Positions 1-8,462 of a DNA stretch of 50,650 nucleotides are shown piece by piece. Numbering within the stretch: position 1 is the stretch's first letter; the number at the start of each line of letters is the position of its first letter. Source of the DNA: an uncultured Collinsella sp. (GTDB lineage Bacteria; Actinomycetota; Coriobacteriia; Coriobacteriales; Coriobacteriaceae); NCBI GenBank assembly GCA_900542945.1, contig UQPI01000009.1, positions 1 to 50,650 on the forward strand, read 5' to 3'. Both the position numbers and the translations under genes were made by a program. The notes beneath the pieces are model-generated. The model worked only from the letters and a program-made list of their open reading frames with translations. It ran no database searches and had not been told where the DNA came from.

Positions 1-2613
1 GTGGATTGCCTCGTAGCCATCCATGCCCGGCATCATGATGTCCATCAGGATCGCATCGAAGCTGCCGGCGGGACGACCAACGTATAGGTCGACCGTTTCG
101 TTGCCGTCGGCGGCGCGAGTTACGACGATGCCTTCGCTTTCGAGCAGAGCCTGGGCAATCTCGGCATTGAGCTCGTTATCTTCTGCCAAAAGGACGTTCA
201 TGCCGGCAAGCGAGCAGCTGTTTGCTTGCTCGTTCGCACCTTCTCTTGCCTGAGGGTTCTTATCGATTTCGAGCGGAATCTGGACGTTGAACGTACTTCC
301 CACGCCAACCTCACTCGAAATCTCAATCGTGCCGCCCATCAGTTCAACAAGCGACTTGACGATTGGCATACCCATGCCGGTTCCTTGGAACTTGCTGCGC
401 GCATCGTCACCTTCTTGGGCAAACGGCTCATAGATATGCTTTAAAAACTTGGGAGTCATGCCAATGCCGGTATCCGAAACGCTAAAGCAAAAGAGCGCGC
501 GCCCGTTATCGAGTGGCTTGGTCTTTGAGCTAAAGGTGACGGAGCCGCCGTGCTTGTTGTACTTGATGCTGTTGTCTAACTGGTTGATCATAATCTGTCG
601 GATATGGGTGGGGCTGCCGATCATGTATGGCCCCGTGGCGTATGGCAGACTATTGTCCTGCATTGTGATGCCGTTATCGGATGCGCGGAGCTTGCACAGC
701 ACCAGCGTATTGTCACAGAGCTCTTTGAGGTTAAAAGGCGCATGTTCCAGTGTTAGCTTGCGGTCTTCGATTTTGCCCATCTCGAGGATGTCGTTAATCA
801 ACGACAGCAGGTGGTTGGCGGCAACACGCGCCTTGGCGCGGCTTTCGCGGGCGACTTGTATGTCGCCTTCTTTCAATTCCTCAATTTCGATAAGACCCAG
901 GATGCCGTTTAGTGGCGTGCGGATGTCGTGGCTCATACGTGTGAGGAAAGCGGTTTTGGCGGCGTTGGCGGCGTCGGCTTTCTGGCGTTCCTGCCGTGCG
1001 CGCTGAAGCGACCAGATAAGGATGACGATGCCGACGAGCAAAATGAAGATGATAACGGTCGCAACGGCGATGCGGTTGCGGTAGATAAACCGGAACGTAT
1101 CCGATTCCTGTGCCGAGTACGATGTGGGGGAATAGCTGCTTGCAGAGAGCGATTCGCCTGCATTGATGATGCCCTTATTAATGATTTCCAACAGCTCGGG
1201 TTTGCCGCGCGAAATCAAGCACGATAGTTGCGCCGTGTTGGTGAGTTCCTGTGTCTCGAAGTCCTCGATGTCGTGGGCGTCGCGGATGGTTTGCAGGCGC
1301 GTGCTGGGGACAATGATGCAACTTGCCGTCCCCTTATTGAGGGCTTTGAGCGCCTCTTCGGGACTCGAATATTCGGTTACCGTTGCGTCGGGGAATAAGC
1401 TCTCGAGCTCAAAACGGTTGACGATCGCATTCGCTGTACAAGCGATATTCTTAAGGTCGCCGTCCAGGTTGTTGCTGCTGTGAATGGCGGTCAGGGAGAC
1501 CGTTCCCATCGGGTTTGACTGGACGGCTCCTCCTTGCTCGGCAAACCAGTAGTCGCGAAACAGCGGCAGCGCGACATCGATGGTTCCTTTGGAAAGGGCT
1601 TTGGTCATTTGCTTGTTGCTCGAGAACGCGACTGTTTTAACCGTAATGCCAAACTTGTCGTGCAATGTCGTCGCAAGCGAGGCGAGCGATCCTTCCATCT
1701 CGCCGTCGTCGTTTTGCGTGCAGTAGGGAAGTTGGTTTTTCAGATAGCCGAGCGTGATGGTGTTGCCGTTGTCTTTGAGCCAGGAGGTCTCGGGGCCGGT
1801 GAGCGATGATGAACCGCTGTTTTGAGCCGAGTAGCTCGATTTGACTTCGTCGTTATAACGCGGGTTGACGCGGGAGATTGATGCCATGGCGGCATTGATG
1901 TCGTTCATCAGATCGGGGCGGCTTTTGGGAACGGCAAAATAGTAGTCGCTCGAGCCTACATAGAACATGGGCGACGCATCGGGCGACGAGATGGTGTCGT
2001 TCATGATGACGGCGTCGACCTCGCCGTCTGCAAGCGCCTCAAAGAGGGCGCTGCCGGTGTCGATTTCTTTATAGGTGCAGGTGACGCCTTCGTCGGCAAG
2101 CCACTGCTGGCCGACGATGGTTTGCATAACGCCAGAGTTGCAGCCGATGGTAAGGCCCTGGAGCGCTTGGGGGTCGCCCTTGGTCAGATCATCGCGATTG
2201 GGCTTGGCGTAGATGTAGTAGCGTTCGGTGCCCTCGGGGTTCGAGGAAAAGAGCAGCTTTTGGGCGCGTTCCTCGGAGTAGGAGATGTTGGGCATGAGGT
2301 CGATCTCGCCTGCCTCGAGCATGTCCATAAGCTCGTTGAAGGTGCCGCTAACGTATTCGTATTGCCAGTCCTTTGTGTAGTACGAGAGGGTCTGGAGGTA
2401 TTCGTAGCCCCACCCCGAGAGGCGCTCGCCCGGCATGCCTTCCTGGAAGCCTTCGTTGTTGACGAGCCAGCCAACGCGGACTGTTTTGACCTGCTGGTCA
2501 GAGTCGGCGGCAAAGGCCGGGGTGGGCATGACGATGCTCAGTAGTGTGAGCGCAGCAAGCGCGACGGCTAGGGTGCGATATAGAGCTAAGCGAAGGACGG
2601 CGGAAGGTTTCAC
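1..2613 (-). CDS. Hybrid sensor histidine kinase with tandem solute-binding sensor domains (3' end cut by window)
   Basis: A membrane sensor kinase that should bind a small solute outside the cell and pass phosphate from His to Asp. 871 codons are visible; the C-terminus lies beyond the left edge. Residues 1-36 look like a signal peptide ending in AFAA. Two consecutive bacterial solute-binding (SBP_bac_3-like) domains cover roughly 42-265 and 270-500, followed by a membrane helix near 511-533. A HisKA segment has SHDIRTPLNG with the phospho-acceptor His562. The HATPase shows DTGIGM and GTGMGM. A receiver domain begins LLAEDNELNA with acceptor Asp858 in MDIMMPGMDG, and is interrupted by the window end. 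The GTG start follows an AGGA-like site. The output domain and partner are unknown. Domain calls come from motifs only; the ligand cannot be inferred. Confidence 0.9.
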   Translation of the reverse strand, partial: MKPSAVLRLALYRTLAVALAALTLLSIVMPTPAFAADSDQQVKTVRVGWLVNNEGFQEGMPGERLSGWGYEYLQTLSYYTKDWQYEYVSGTFNELMDMLEAGEIDLMPNISYSEERAQKLLFSSNPEGTERYYIYAKPNRDDLTKGDPQALQGLTIGCNSGVMQTIVGQQWLADEGVTCTYKEIDTGSALFEALADGEVDAVIMNDTISSPDASPMFYVGSSDYYFAVPKSRPDLMNDINAAMASISRVNPRYNDEVKSSYSAQNSGSSSLTGPETSWLKDNGNTITLGYLKNQLPYCTQNDDGEMEGSLASLATTLHDKFGITVKTVAFSSNKQMTKALSKGTIDVALPLFRDYWFAEQGGAVQSNPMGTVSLTAIHSSNNLDGDLKNIACTANAIVNRFELESLFPDATVTEYSSPEEALKALNKGTASCIIVPSTRLQTIRDAHDIEDFETQELTNTAQLSCLISRGKPELLEIINKGIINAGESLSASSYSPTSYSAQESDTFRFIYRNRIAVATVIIFILLVGIVILIWSLQRARQERQKADAANAAKTAFLTRMSHDIRTPLNGILGLIEIEELKEGDIQVARESRAKARVAANHLLSLINDILEMGKIEDRKLTLEHAPFNLKELCDNTLVLCKLRASDNGITMQDNSLPYATGPYMIGSPTHIRQIMINQLDNSIKYNKHGGSVTFSSKTKPLDNGRALFCFSVSDTGIGMTPKFLKHIYEPFAQEGDDARSKFQGTGMGMPIVKSLVELMGGTIEISSEVGVGSTFNVQIPLEIDKNPQAREGANEQANSCSLAGMNVLLAEDNELNAEIAQALLESEGIVVTRAADGNETVDLYVGRPAGSFDAILMDIMMPGMDGYEAIH

Positions 2614-2676
2614 AGACAATCCTATCGAGTTGAGATAATACCGCATAAGGATACCAGCTCAGCTTGCCTAACATCC

Positions 2677-2806
2677 GGCACTTAGGGACGTTCCCTAGTC
2701 ATTGGGGACGTTCTTAAACGACTAGTCGCTGGGGACACTCTTTGGCGGAGTTGGCACTTAGGGACGTTCCTTATGTGCCGGCAGTTGGGGACAGTCCCTT
2801 TCTGCC
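2677..2806. repeat. Cluster of five GGGAC-core palindromic repeat units
   Basis: Upstream of the potassium channel gene the core GGGAC recurs at about 2685, 2705, 2732, 2761 and 2788. Two of the units are complete hairpins placed back to back. One has arms GGCAC (2753-2757) and GTGCC (2775-2779) around GGGACGTTCC. The next has arms GGCAG (2780-2784) and CTGCC (2802-2806) around GGGGACAGTCCC. The arms differ between units but stay complementary. The same core recurs elsewhere in the window, for example near 29.2, 34.0, 35.3, 37.8, 39.1 and 39.7 kb. Confidence 0.75.
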
Positions 2807-2888
2807 AGCACAAAAGGAGCGTCCTCGAGTGCCGAGTGTGGGACAATACCGAACGAACATGATTGGACGCTTGGGAAAAGGGGTCGCG

Positions 2889-3314
2889 ATGAACAAGTTG
2901 AGGACGCTTGCCGACGTGTTGCGCCAGGCTGGCTTTGCGCGCATCACGGGCCTGTTTCTTATCTTTTACCTGCTGTGCTCGACGGCTGTCTGGCTGTCCG
3001 AGCCTACGACCCTCACCTTTGGCGATGGTCTCTGGTTTAGCTTTGAGACGGTCTCGACGATCGGATTTGGCGATATCCCCGCCGAAACACCGGTTGCCCG
3101 CGGCATTACCGTTATCCTAAGCGTCATCAGTATCTTCTATATCGCCATGCTTACGGGCGTGGCGGTGAACTACTGCAATACGCTCATCAAGCTGCGCCAA
3201 AAGGACACCATGGCGCGCTTTATGGACGATCTTGAGCATTTGGAAGAGCTCGATCGTGACGAGCTCGCCGACCTGTCGCGCCGCGTGCGCGAATATCGCC
3301 GACGCCAACGCTAG
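2889..3314 (+). CDS. Two-transmembrane potassium channel family protein
   Basis: A small ion channel subunit (Ion_trans_2 type) of 141 residues, expected to assemble as a tetramer and pass potassium through the cell membrane. It has a first membrane helix at about 18-38, a pore loop with the selectivity filter TIGFGD at 57-62, and a second helix at about 70-92. A charged cytoplasmic tail follows (DDLEHLEELDRDEL) and looks helical. No RCK nucleotide-binding domain is present. The frame is open further upstream, but that part runs through the palindromic repeats. The ATG at 2889 sits behind an AAAAGGGG site, so I chose it. The LOG-family gene follows 36 bases later and may be cotranscribed. Confidence 0.85.
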   Translation: MNKLRTLADVLRQAGFARITGLFLIFYLLCSTAVWLSEPTTLTFGDGLWFSFETVSTIGFGDIPAETPVARGITVILSVISIFYIAMLTGVAVNYCNTLIKLRQKDTMARFMDDLEHLEELDRDELADLSRRVREYRRRQR

Positions 3315-3350
3315 AACGGGTGCCGCGCGTCACGACGAGGGGGATTGCAT

Positions 3351-3884
3351 ATGAACATCACGGTGTACCTGGGCGCGAGCGTCGGCAACGACCCGGCGTT
3401 TCTGCCTGCAGTGCGAGAGCTCGGCACGTGGATTGGCTCCAACGGCCACGCGCTGGTATACGGCGGGTCCAAGTCGGGGCTGATGGGCGCGCTTGCCGAT
3501 AGCGTGCTCGATGCCGGCGGACACGTGACCGGCGTGGAGCCAAGCTTTTTTATCGAGGCGGAGTATCAGCACGACGGTATCGACGACCTTATCGTGACGA
3601 GCGACATGGCCGAGCGCAAGGCCAAGATGATCGAGCTTGGCGACGCGTTCATCGCCTTCCCGGGTGGCACGGGCACGCTCGAGGAGATTGCCGAGGTCAT
3701 GTCTGCGGTATCGTTGGGACACCTGAGTGCTCCGTGCATCCTGTATAACCTGGACGGTTACTACAACGACCTCAAGGCGCTGCTCGGGCATATGATCGAT
3801 AAGGGCTTATCGAGTCCGCAGCGCCAGCAAGGCATCTACTTTGCCGACGATTTGCGCGAGATTGCCTCGATTATCAACGGATAA
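3351..3884 (+). CDS. LOG-family (TIGR00730) Rossmann-fold protein
   Basis: A 177-residue member of the LOG/lysine decarboxylase-like family. Characterised relatives hydrolyse cytokinin riboside 5'-monophosphates, releasing the base. The family hallmark PGGTGTLEE is at about 104-112, and a GGSKSGLMG nucleotide-binding loop lies near 34-42. The length is normal for the family. I chose the ATG at 3351, which follows a GAGGGGGA site; a TTG two codons upstream is possible but less likely. The physiological substrate in gut bacteria is not established, so only the family is claimed. It follows the potassium channel gene on the same strand. Confidence 0.88.
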   Translation: MNITVYLGASVGNDPAFLPAVRELGTWIGSNGHALVYGGSKSGLMGALADSVLDAGGHVTGVEPSFFIEAEYQHDGIDDLIVTSDMAERKAKMIELGDAFIAFPGGTGTLEEIAEVMSAVSLGHLSAPCILYNLDGYYNDLKALLGHMIDKGLSSPQRQQGIYFADDLREIASIING

Positions 3885-3943
3885 GTCTTGAGCCTGTCCT
3901 GCCGTGGTTCCCAGTGGCTCCGTTTACAGCGCAGACGGTTGGC

Positions 3944-3970
3944 TTGTCTGGGCCACACTCGCTCTACAAT
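3944..3970 (+). promoter_or_regulatory. Possible sigma-70 type promoter of the ClC-type channel gene
   Basis: A TACAAT hexamer at 3965-3970 lies about 40 bases before the start codon. An imperfect TTGTCT at 3944-3949 precedes it with short 15-base spacing. The -10 match is good and the -35 is weak, so this is tentative. Confidence 0.3.
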
Positions 3971-4009
3971 AAAACGTAACTATGTCGACTTTGACCACGG
4001 GAGGACCCG

Positions 4010-5311
4010 ATGGGTAACCTTGCCAAACCCAAAAACCGTGCGCTGTTTTTAGTGAGCGTGGCTGTGACCGGTGCGTTTGCGGGCGCCGCGGTTTGGCTGT
4101 TCTTCTTTGCGATGGAGCATGGCATCGACTATCTATGGACCGAGATCCCGCATATGCTGGGCGTCGCTTCGCCCGAGCTCGCGAGCGGTCCGTTCGGTTT
4201 TCTGCCGTACCCGTTTTTCGTCTGCCTGCTGGGCGGCCTGCTGATCGGTCTGTACGAAAAGCTTACGGGCGCCAAGACTGATGATCTCAACCAGGTGATG
4301 GCCAAGGTAAAGCGCGACGGCCGCTACCCGTACGACAACCTGGGCAAGCTTTCGCTTGCGGCGTTGCTGCCGCTGCTGTTTGGCGGAAGCATTGGACCAG
4401 AAGCCGGCCTGACCGGCGTCATCGCGGGCCTGTGCAGCTGGGTCGGCGACCGCATGCGCCGCTTTGGCGCCGAGTTTAGGGAGCTCACGCTGTTGGGCAC
4501 CCAGGCCGCGCTGACGGCGCTCTTTACCGCGCCCGTCTTTGGCTTTGTGGCGCCGCTCGCCGGAAGTGCTGACGGTCAGGGTGCCAATGACGATGAGTCC
4601 GCGTCCGGCGAGATCACCATCAAACTGCCCAAGGCGCAAAAGACCGTGGTCTACGGTATCGCGATTGCCGGTGGCCTGGGCACCTACCTGCTGCTTGGCC
4701 AGCTTGTGGGCGGCGGCATGGGTATGCCGAGGTTCGAGGCCGCGCAGGTGGGCAACCTGGAGCTTACCTGGCTCATTCCCCTGGCGCTCGTCGGCACGGC
4801 CTGTGGCTGGCTGTACTTTGTCTCGGAGCACGCGAGCGAGGCGTTGGCCCACGCCATAGGGGAGCGCCCTGTCGTCAAGGCCATGCTCGCCGGTTTGGCG
4901 CTCGCCATCTGCGGTACGGTCCTGCCCTACACCATGTTTGCCGGCGAGACGCAGGCCGACGTACTCATGGAGACCTATCTGACCATTCCCGCCGGCGTGC
5001 TTATTGCAACCGGTCTGGTCAAGGCCATGCTGACGCCCGCCCTCATCAACCTGGGCTGGCGCGGCGGTCACTTCTTCCCCGTCATCTTTTCGGGCGTGAG
5101 CCTGGGCTACGGCTTCGCTATCCTTACCGGCGCCGATCCGGTCTTTTGCGTCGCCGTCTGCACCGCCTCGACGATGGGCGCCGTTATGCGTCAGCCCGTC
5201 ATGGTCGTGGGCCTGCTGCTTATGTGCTTCCCGCTCAAGGGTATCGTCTGCATGATTATCGCCGCCGTCATTGCGGCAGGCATTCCGCTGCCCAAGCCGC
5301 TGCGCAAGTAG
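4010..5311 (+). CDS. ClC-type voltage-gated chloride channel/antiporter family protein
   Basis: A 433-residue polytopic membrane protein with about ten hydrophobic segments, related to the ClC family of chloride channels and proton/chloride antiporters. Family landmarks are GSIGPE at 126-131, in the region of the usual G(K/R)EGP loop, and GGHFFP at 352-357, matching GGxFxP. In the first loop an Ile stands where ClC antiporters carry the gating glutamate, with a Glu just after the Pro instead. Ion selectivity and coupling are therefore uncertain. A hydrophilic insert near 185-210, rich in Asp, Glu and Ser, separates the two halves. The ATG follows a GGGAGGA site. It is monocistronic: a strong hairpin and a convergent gene follow. 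Confidence 0.85.
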   Translation: MGNLAKPKNRALFLVSVAVTGAFAGAAVWLFFFAMEHGIDYLWTEIPHMLGVASPELASGPFGFLPYPFFVCLLGGLLIGLYEKLTGAKTDDLNQVMAKVKRDGRYPYDNLGKLSLAALLPLLFGGSIGPEAGLTGVIAGLCSWVGDRMRRFGAEFRELTLLGTQAALTALFTAPVFGFVAPLAGSADGQGANDDESASGEITIKLPKAQKTVVYGIAIAGGLGTYLLLGQLVGGGMGMPRFEAAQVGNLELTWLIPLALVGTACGWLYFVSEHASEALAHAIGERPVVKAMLAGLALAICGTVLPYTMFAGETQADVLMETYLTIPAGVLIATGLVKAMLTPALINLGWRGGHFFPVIFSGVSLGYGFAILTGADPVFCVAVCTASTMGAVMRQPVMVVGLLLMCFPLKGIVCMIIAAVIAAGIPLPKPLRK

Positions 5312-5402
5312 CACAGTAGCGTGCGGTCGATACGAGCGCCCCAAGCCCGGCGTAAGGATGTAACAGCTGTCTGTCTGCTTCAAAACTCATTAAGAAAGAA
5401 GC

Positions 5403-5434
5403 CGCGCGAGGCCGTTTGTTTACGGCCTCGCGCG
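5403..5434 (-). terminator. Perfect 13-bp hairpin between convergent genes
   Basis: Arms at 5403-5415 and 5422-5434 (CGCGCGAGGCCGT and its complement) surround a six-base loop. Read on the minus strand, the hairpin follows the methyltransferase stop and is followed by a T-rich stretch (GGCTTCTTTCTTAA). It could also stop transcription from the plus-strand channel gene. Confidence 0.8.
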
Positions 5435-5441
5435 TTGCTGT

Positions 5442-6179
5442 TTAGAGCTTCCTCAGCACAATGGCGATGGTGTTGAGATATTCGAGCGCACCCGCTTCAA
5501 CGGCAGGGCGGTCGCCCGCTGCGTACTCGTTGTCGCAAGCGAGCCAATCCGACCACACTTCTGCCGTGCAGAGCATGGGGCGCATCGAGATGATCTCAAT
5601 GCCAGCGGTCGGCTCAATCATGGCACGCCACCAAGATATGTCGTGCATATAGTCGAGCTGCTCGGGCGTCCAGGATTTGAGCAGACAATCGGGCAGATTG
5701 TCGTGGCAATCTTGGACCATGCCTGGGATGTTCAGGTAAAGCATGCCGCCTTGCTTTACGTAGGGGAGCAGGCGCTCGCCCAGATAGTGTGGATCACGGC
5801 CGTAGTAGTTGTACGAGTCGATACTCACAACCGCGTCAAAATAGTCATGCTCAAATGGTAGCCCCTGTGAGACATCCGCTTTAACCGGGTGAATCGTGTC
5901 GCGCGAGATACCGAGCGAATCAAAGAACGCGCTGTTTTCCTGTGGGTCGCTCCACAGATCGACAGCGTACGTGTCCAACCCGTATTCGCGGGCGAGTAGG
6001 GCGCTGGTGATACCGGCGCCCGACCCAAGGTCGCAGACGCGGGCGTCTCGGGGGATTTCTGCATCGCGAAGAAGCTCTTCGCAGAGCTTGAGGGGGTTCG
6101 GACCCATAATCTTAGAGCGCACGAGTGTCGTGTCGAAGCTGCTGGCTTTTGGGAAGAATTGAGATTCCTGGGTTTGCAT
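5442..6179 (-). CDS. Class I SAM-dependent methyltransferase
   Basis: A 245-residue methyltransferase of unknown substrate. The SAM-binding motif I, DLGSGAG, is at 50-56. An acidic motif II (VDLW) and a motif IV-like AVVSIDSYNYYG follow at the usual distances. The C-terminal part contains several Trp residues (SWW, VWSDW) that may form a substrate pocket. Its resemblance is to small-molecule methyltransferases, but nothing nearby names the substrate. Start: ATG at 6179 preceded by AGGAAAGAAC. It stands alone between a terminator hairpin and a 257-base gap in which I see no convincing gene. Confidence 0.8.
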   Translation of the reverse strand: MQTQESQFFPKASSFDTTLVRSKIMGPNPLKLCEELLRDAEIPRDARVCDLGSGAGITSALLAREYGLDTYAVDLWSDPQENSAFFDSLGISRDTIHPVKADVSQGLPFEHDYFDAVVSIDSYNYYGRDPHYLGERLLPYVKQGGMLYLNIPGMVQDCHDNLPDCLLKSWTPEQLDYMHDISWWRAMIEPTAGIEIISMRPMLCTAEVWSDWLACDNEYAAGDRPAVEAGALEYLNTIAIVLRKL

Positions 6180-6436
6180 TGTTCTTTCCTATCAGGTGCA
6201 AAAATGGCAGATGACGGAGGCGGAACGGCGCAACAAACTACGGCTGTTCGACGGCCGTTTTGCGTCTGTATGCGATTGACCGTTCCCTAAAGAACAATGA
6301 CCAAAAAGACATCCCCTTGGATGATTGAGATTGGGCCAAGGCCCGTGACGTCTCCATTGTAGAACGTAGCGCACGGGCCGGGGATATGCCATTTGTCACG
6401 GATTTGCGAACGTCTAGATTTCGCTCGGTATCGGCG

Positions 6437-7312
6437 CTATTTCCAAATCGCGAGCGCGGCGGTGCCCAGTACGATGAGGGCGAGACCGATGGCGCTGCGT
6501 CGGGAGAGTTTTTCGTTGAATGCCAGGCGCGCAAATAGTACCGATACGACAATCGATAGTTTGTCGATCTGCACCACGACGCTTACCTGGCCTGCGGCGA
6601 TGGCATAGTAATAGAGCAGCCACGATGCTCCGGTCGCGATGCCCGATGTTGCGAGAAATGTGAGTTCGCGCCGGTCAACGTGCGCGACCTGCTCCAGTTT
6701 TCCCTTGGCTGCCACGATTGCCCATGCCATAACCAGTACCACGCAGGTGCGGATCGCCGTGGCCAGGTTTGACTCGACGCCTTCGATGCCGATCTTGGCG
6801 AGGACGGAGGTGAGCGCCGCGAACACGGCGGCGCCGAGGGCGTAAGCGAGCCAGGTCCGGTCTTGCTGCTGCTCGGGTCTGGCGGACTGCTTCTTATCGA
6901 TCATTAAAAACGTGCCGAGGGTGACGATAGCGGTTCCCATGAGCTTAACCGCAAGGCTGCTCGTCTCACCAAAAAGCGCGATGGCGACCAGCGCGGCGAG
7001 CACGGTGCTCATCTTGTCGACCGGTACGACCGTATTGACGTCTCCGATGCTCAACGCCTTAAAGTAGCAGATCCACGAAGCACCGGTAGCGAGTCCCGAG
7101 AGGACGAGAAAGAGCCAGGATCTGGGTTCGATGCTGCCAATGGTTCCAATGGATCCAGAAATGCCCGCCATTGCCCAGGCGAAAACGAGTACCACGCAGG
7201 TGCGAATGGTCGTCGCGACATCGGAGTCGGTCTGCTTGATGCCGCATTTGGCCAAGATGGATGTGATGCCGGCAAAGAATGCTGACGCAAATGCTGCGAC
7301 GACCCACGACAC
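6437..7312 (-). CDS. EamA/DMT-family transporter
   Basis: A 291-residue inner-membrane transporter of the drug/metabolite superfamily. It has ten hydrophobic segments formed by two EamA repeats. The repeats are visibly related to each other: SILAKCGI...TTIRTCVVLVFAWA in the first and SVLAKIGI...TAIRTCVVLVMAWA in the second. A short polar linker near 145-155 (KKQSARPEQQQDR) joins them. DMT proteins export or import amino acids, drugs or metabolites; no substrate can be read here. The start is GTG with an AAGGAGG site eleven bases upstream. A perfect 36-bp inverted repeat lies about 140 bases upstream of the start and could affect transcription. Confidence 0.85.
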   Translation of the reverse strand: MSWVVAAFASAFFAGITSILAKCGIKQTDSDVATTIRTCVVLVFAWAMAGISGSIGTIGSIEPRSWLFLVLSGLATGASWICYFKALSIGDVNTVVPVDKMSTVLAALVAIALFGETSSLAVKLMGTAIVTLGTFLMIDKKQSARPEQQQDRTWLAYALGAAVFAALTSVLAKIGIEGVESNLATAIRTCVVLVMAWAIVAAKGKLEQVAHVDRRELTFLATSGIATGASWLLYYYAIAAGQVSVVVQIDKLSIVVSVLFARLAFNEKLSRRSAIGLALIVLGTAALAIWK

Positions 7313-7451
7313 GGGTGCGGTGCCTCCTTGGATAATGGGTTTATCCTGCGAGTTTTATGGACATGAGGATACCGCCCCACCATGAAGGTTTGATATGGCC
7401 GCGGAGAGGCGGGGTCATGTTCCGGGGAGCCATTTGGTTAAGGATCGAATT

Positions 7452-7631
7452 GAAGGTGAATGTTTTTCCGAGAAGTGAACGAGTAAATATGGACCCTTGG
7501 AGCATGCACACTTTATTCGAATAAAACCGCAGGATTCCTAGGCAAAAACCGCAGGAACTAAGCCCATAAAAATGTCGATGATACGGGGTACTGATTTTAC
7601 TCGTTCACTTCTCGGAAAAACATTCACCTTC
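7452..7631. repeat. Perfect 36-bp inverted repeat flanking a 108-bp core
   Basis: The arm at 7452-7487 is exactly complementary to the arm at 7596-7631 over 36 bases. The 108-bp interior is AT-richer than its surroundings. It contains a 12-base direct repeat, AAAACCGCAGGA, at 7523-7534 and 7545-7556. No open frame of convincing quality lies inside. The whole 450-base gap between the DMT and ABC permease genes (7313-7763) holds nothing else I recognise. It could be a non-autonomous mobile element (MITE-like), an invertible segment or a structured RNA; the sequence alone does not decide. Confidence 0.85.
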
Positions 7632-7763
7632 GATATGCCGTCGGCTTCTCTTTGGTTTCCAAGATCTAAACGGCATGCCGTGAAGGGTGGTAACGACGTT
7701 GTTGCTGCTTCGTCTTATCTAGTAAATGAGGTGGGGTGCCGCCCAAGTATTTTTAGCTGTCGA

Positions 7764-8462
7764 TTACAGGTCGCGCGTTCGATAGACCTTGGTGCTGATA
7801 GCGCAGCTCAGTGTAAATAGCACGAGGGCCAGTGCGGCAATTCCAGCGCACAGGCAGCCGAGGACGGCGGGATCGGGATTTGCCCCGGCAATCGACATGA
7901 GCCAGTTGCTGATGGGGTTGGAGGAGCTCAGCGTGGCCATGGTGCCGCAACCAAGCAGGGCAAACAGACCAACGGACAGGCGCAGCGCCTCCATGTGTCC
8001 AAAACGAAAGAACAGCGGCTGCGCCAAAAACACCATCATGAGGGAGATGAGCATCGAGGCTGCCGAGGCGGCTGCGATCTCAAAGACGGCCTGTCCCGTC
8101 GGAGGGATGCCTGCATTATTGAAGAGTGGGATGGTGACGATGTTCAACAGTGCAGCCGCACATGCCATGATGGCCGAGAAAGCAACGATACACAGGTAGC
8201 GTGCGCAGATGATGTCTTTGCGCGAGAAGGGCAGCGTTGCCCGATAACGCTCCCAACCGTTTTGATTGTCGAAGCCGGCCAGCGAGCTCATGACCATGAT
8301 GGGTGACATGGCACTGACGGCGCAGGCGCCGGCACTCATGCCGGAATCACCATCCGATGCGTTGGCGAGCGTCAGCACGACGAAGATGAACAAGCCGACG
8401 CCCGCAATGCTCGGGACAAGCGTGCGAACGATGGCGAGCTCGGACATAAAGGCGCGTTTCAT
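7764..8462 (-). CDS. ABC-2 type transporter permease
   Basis: A 232-residue membrane protein with six predicted hydrophobic helices, including VPSIAGVGLFIFVVL and ALALVLFTLSCAI, typical of the short ABC-2 permease fold. The loop GWERYRATLPFSRKDIICARY is characteristic of permeases in bacitracin- or YtrB-like exporters. Its ATG overlaps the TGA of the ATPase gene (ATGA), so the two are translationally coupled. It is the last gene of a three-gene operon headed by a YtrA-type GntR repressor. Such operons often respond to cell-wall antibiotics; the substrate here is inferred only by analogy. Confidence 0.85.
   Translation of the reverse strand: MKRAFMSELAIVRTLVPSIAGVGLFIFVVLTLANASDGDSGMSAGACAVSAMSPIMVMSSLAGFDNQNGWERYRATLPFSRKDIICARYLCIVAFSAIMACAAALLNIVTIPLFNNAGIPPTGQAVFEIAAASAASMLISLMMVFLAQPLFFRFGHMEALRLSVGLFALLGCGTMATLSSSNPISNWLMSIAGANPDPAVLGCLCAGIAALALVLFTLSCAISTKVYRTRDL

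Noticed and set aside
4133..5383. 416-residue open frame antisense to the ClC-type gene
   Set aside because: Polar His/Gly-rich mirror of a membrane protein; no start signal.
6192..6392. Short minus-strand frame in the gap upstream of the methyltransferase
   Set aside because: Sixty-six residues of Arg/His/Ser-rich composition, no ribosome binding site and overlapping competing frames. I see no supportable gene here.
7572..7820. 82-residue frame starting inside the inverted repeat element
   Set aside because: It overlaps the repeat arm and the end of the permease gene, has no ribosome binding site and no plausible protein features.
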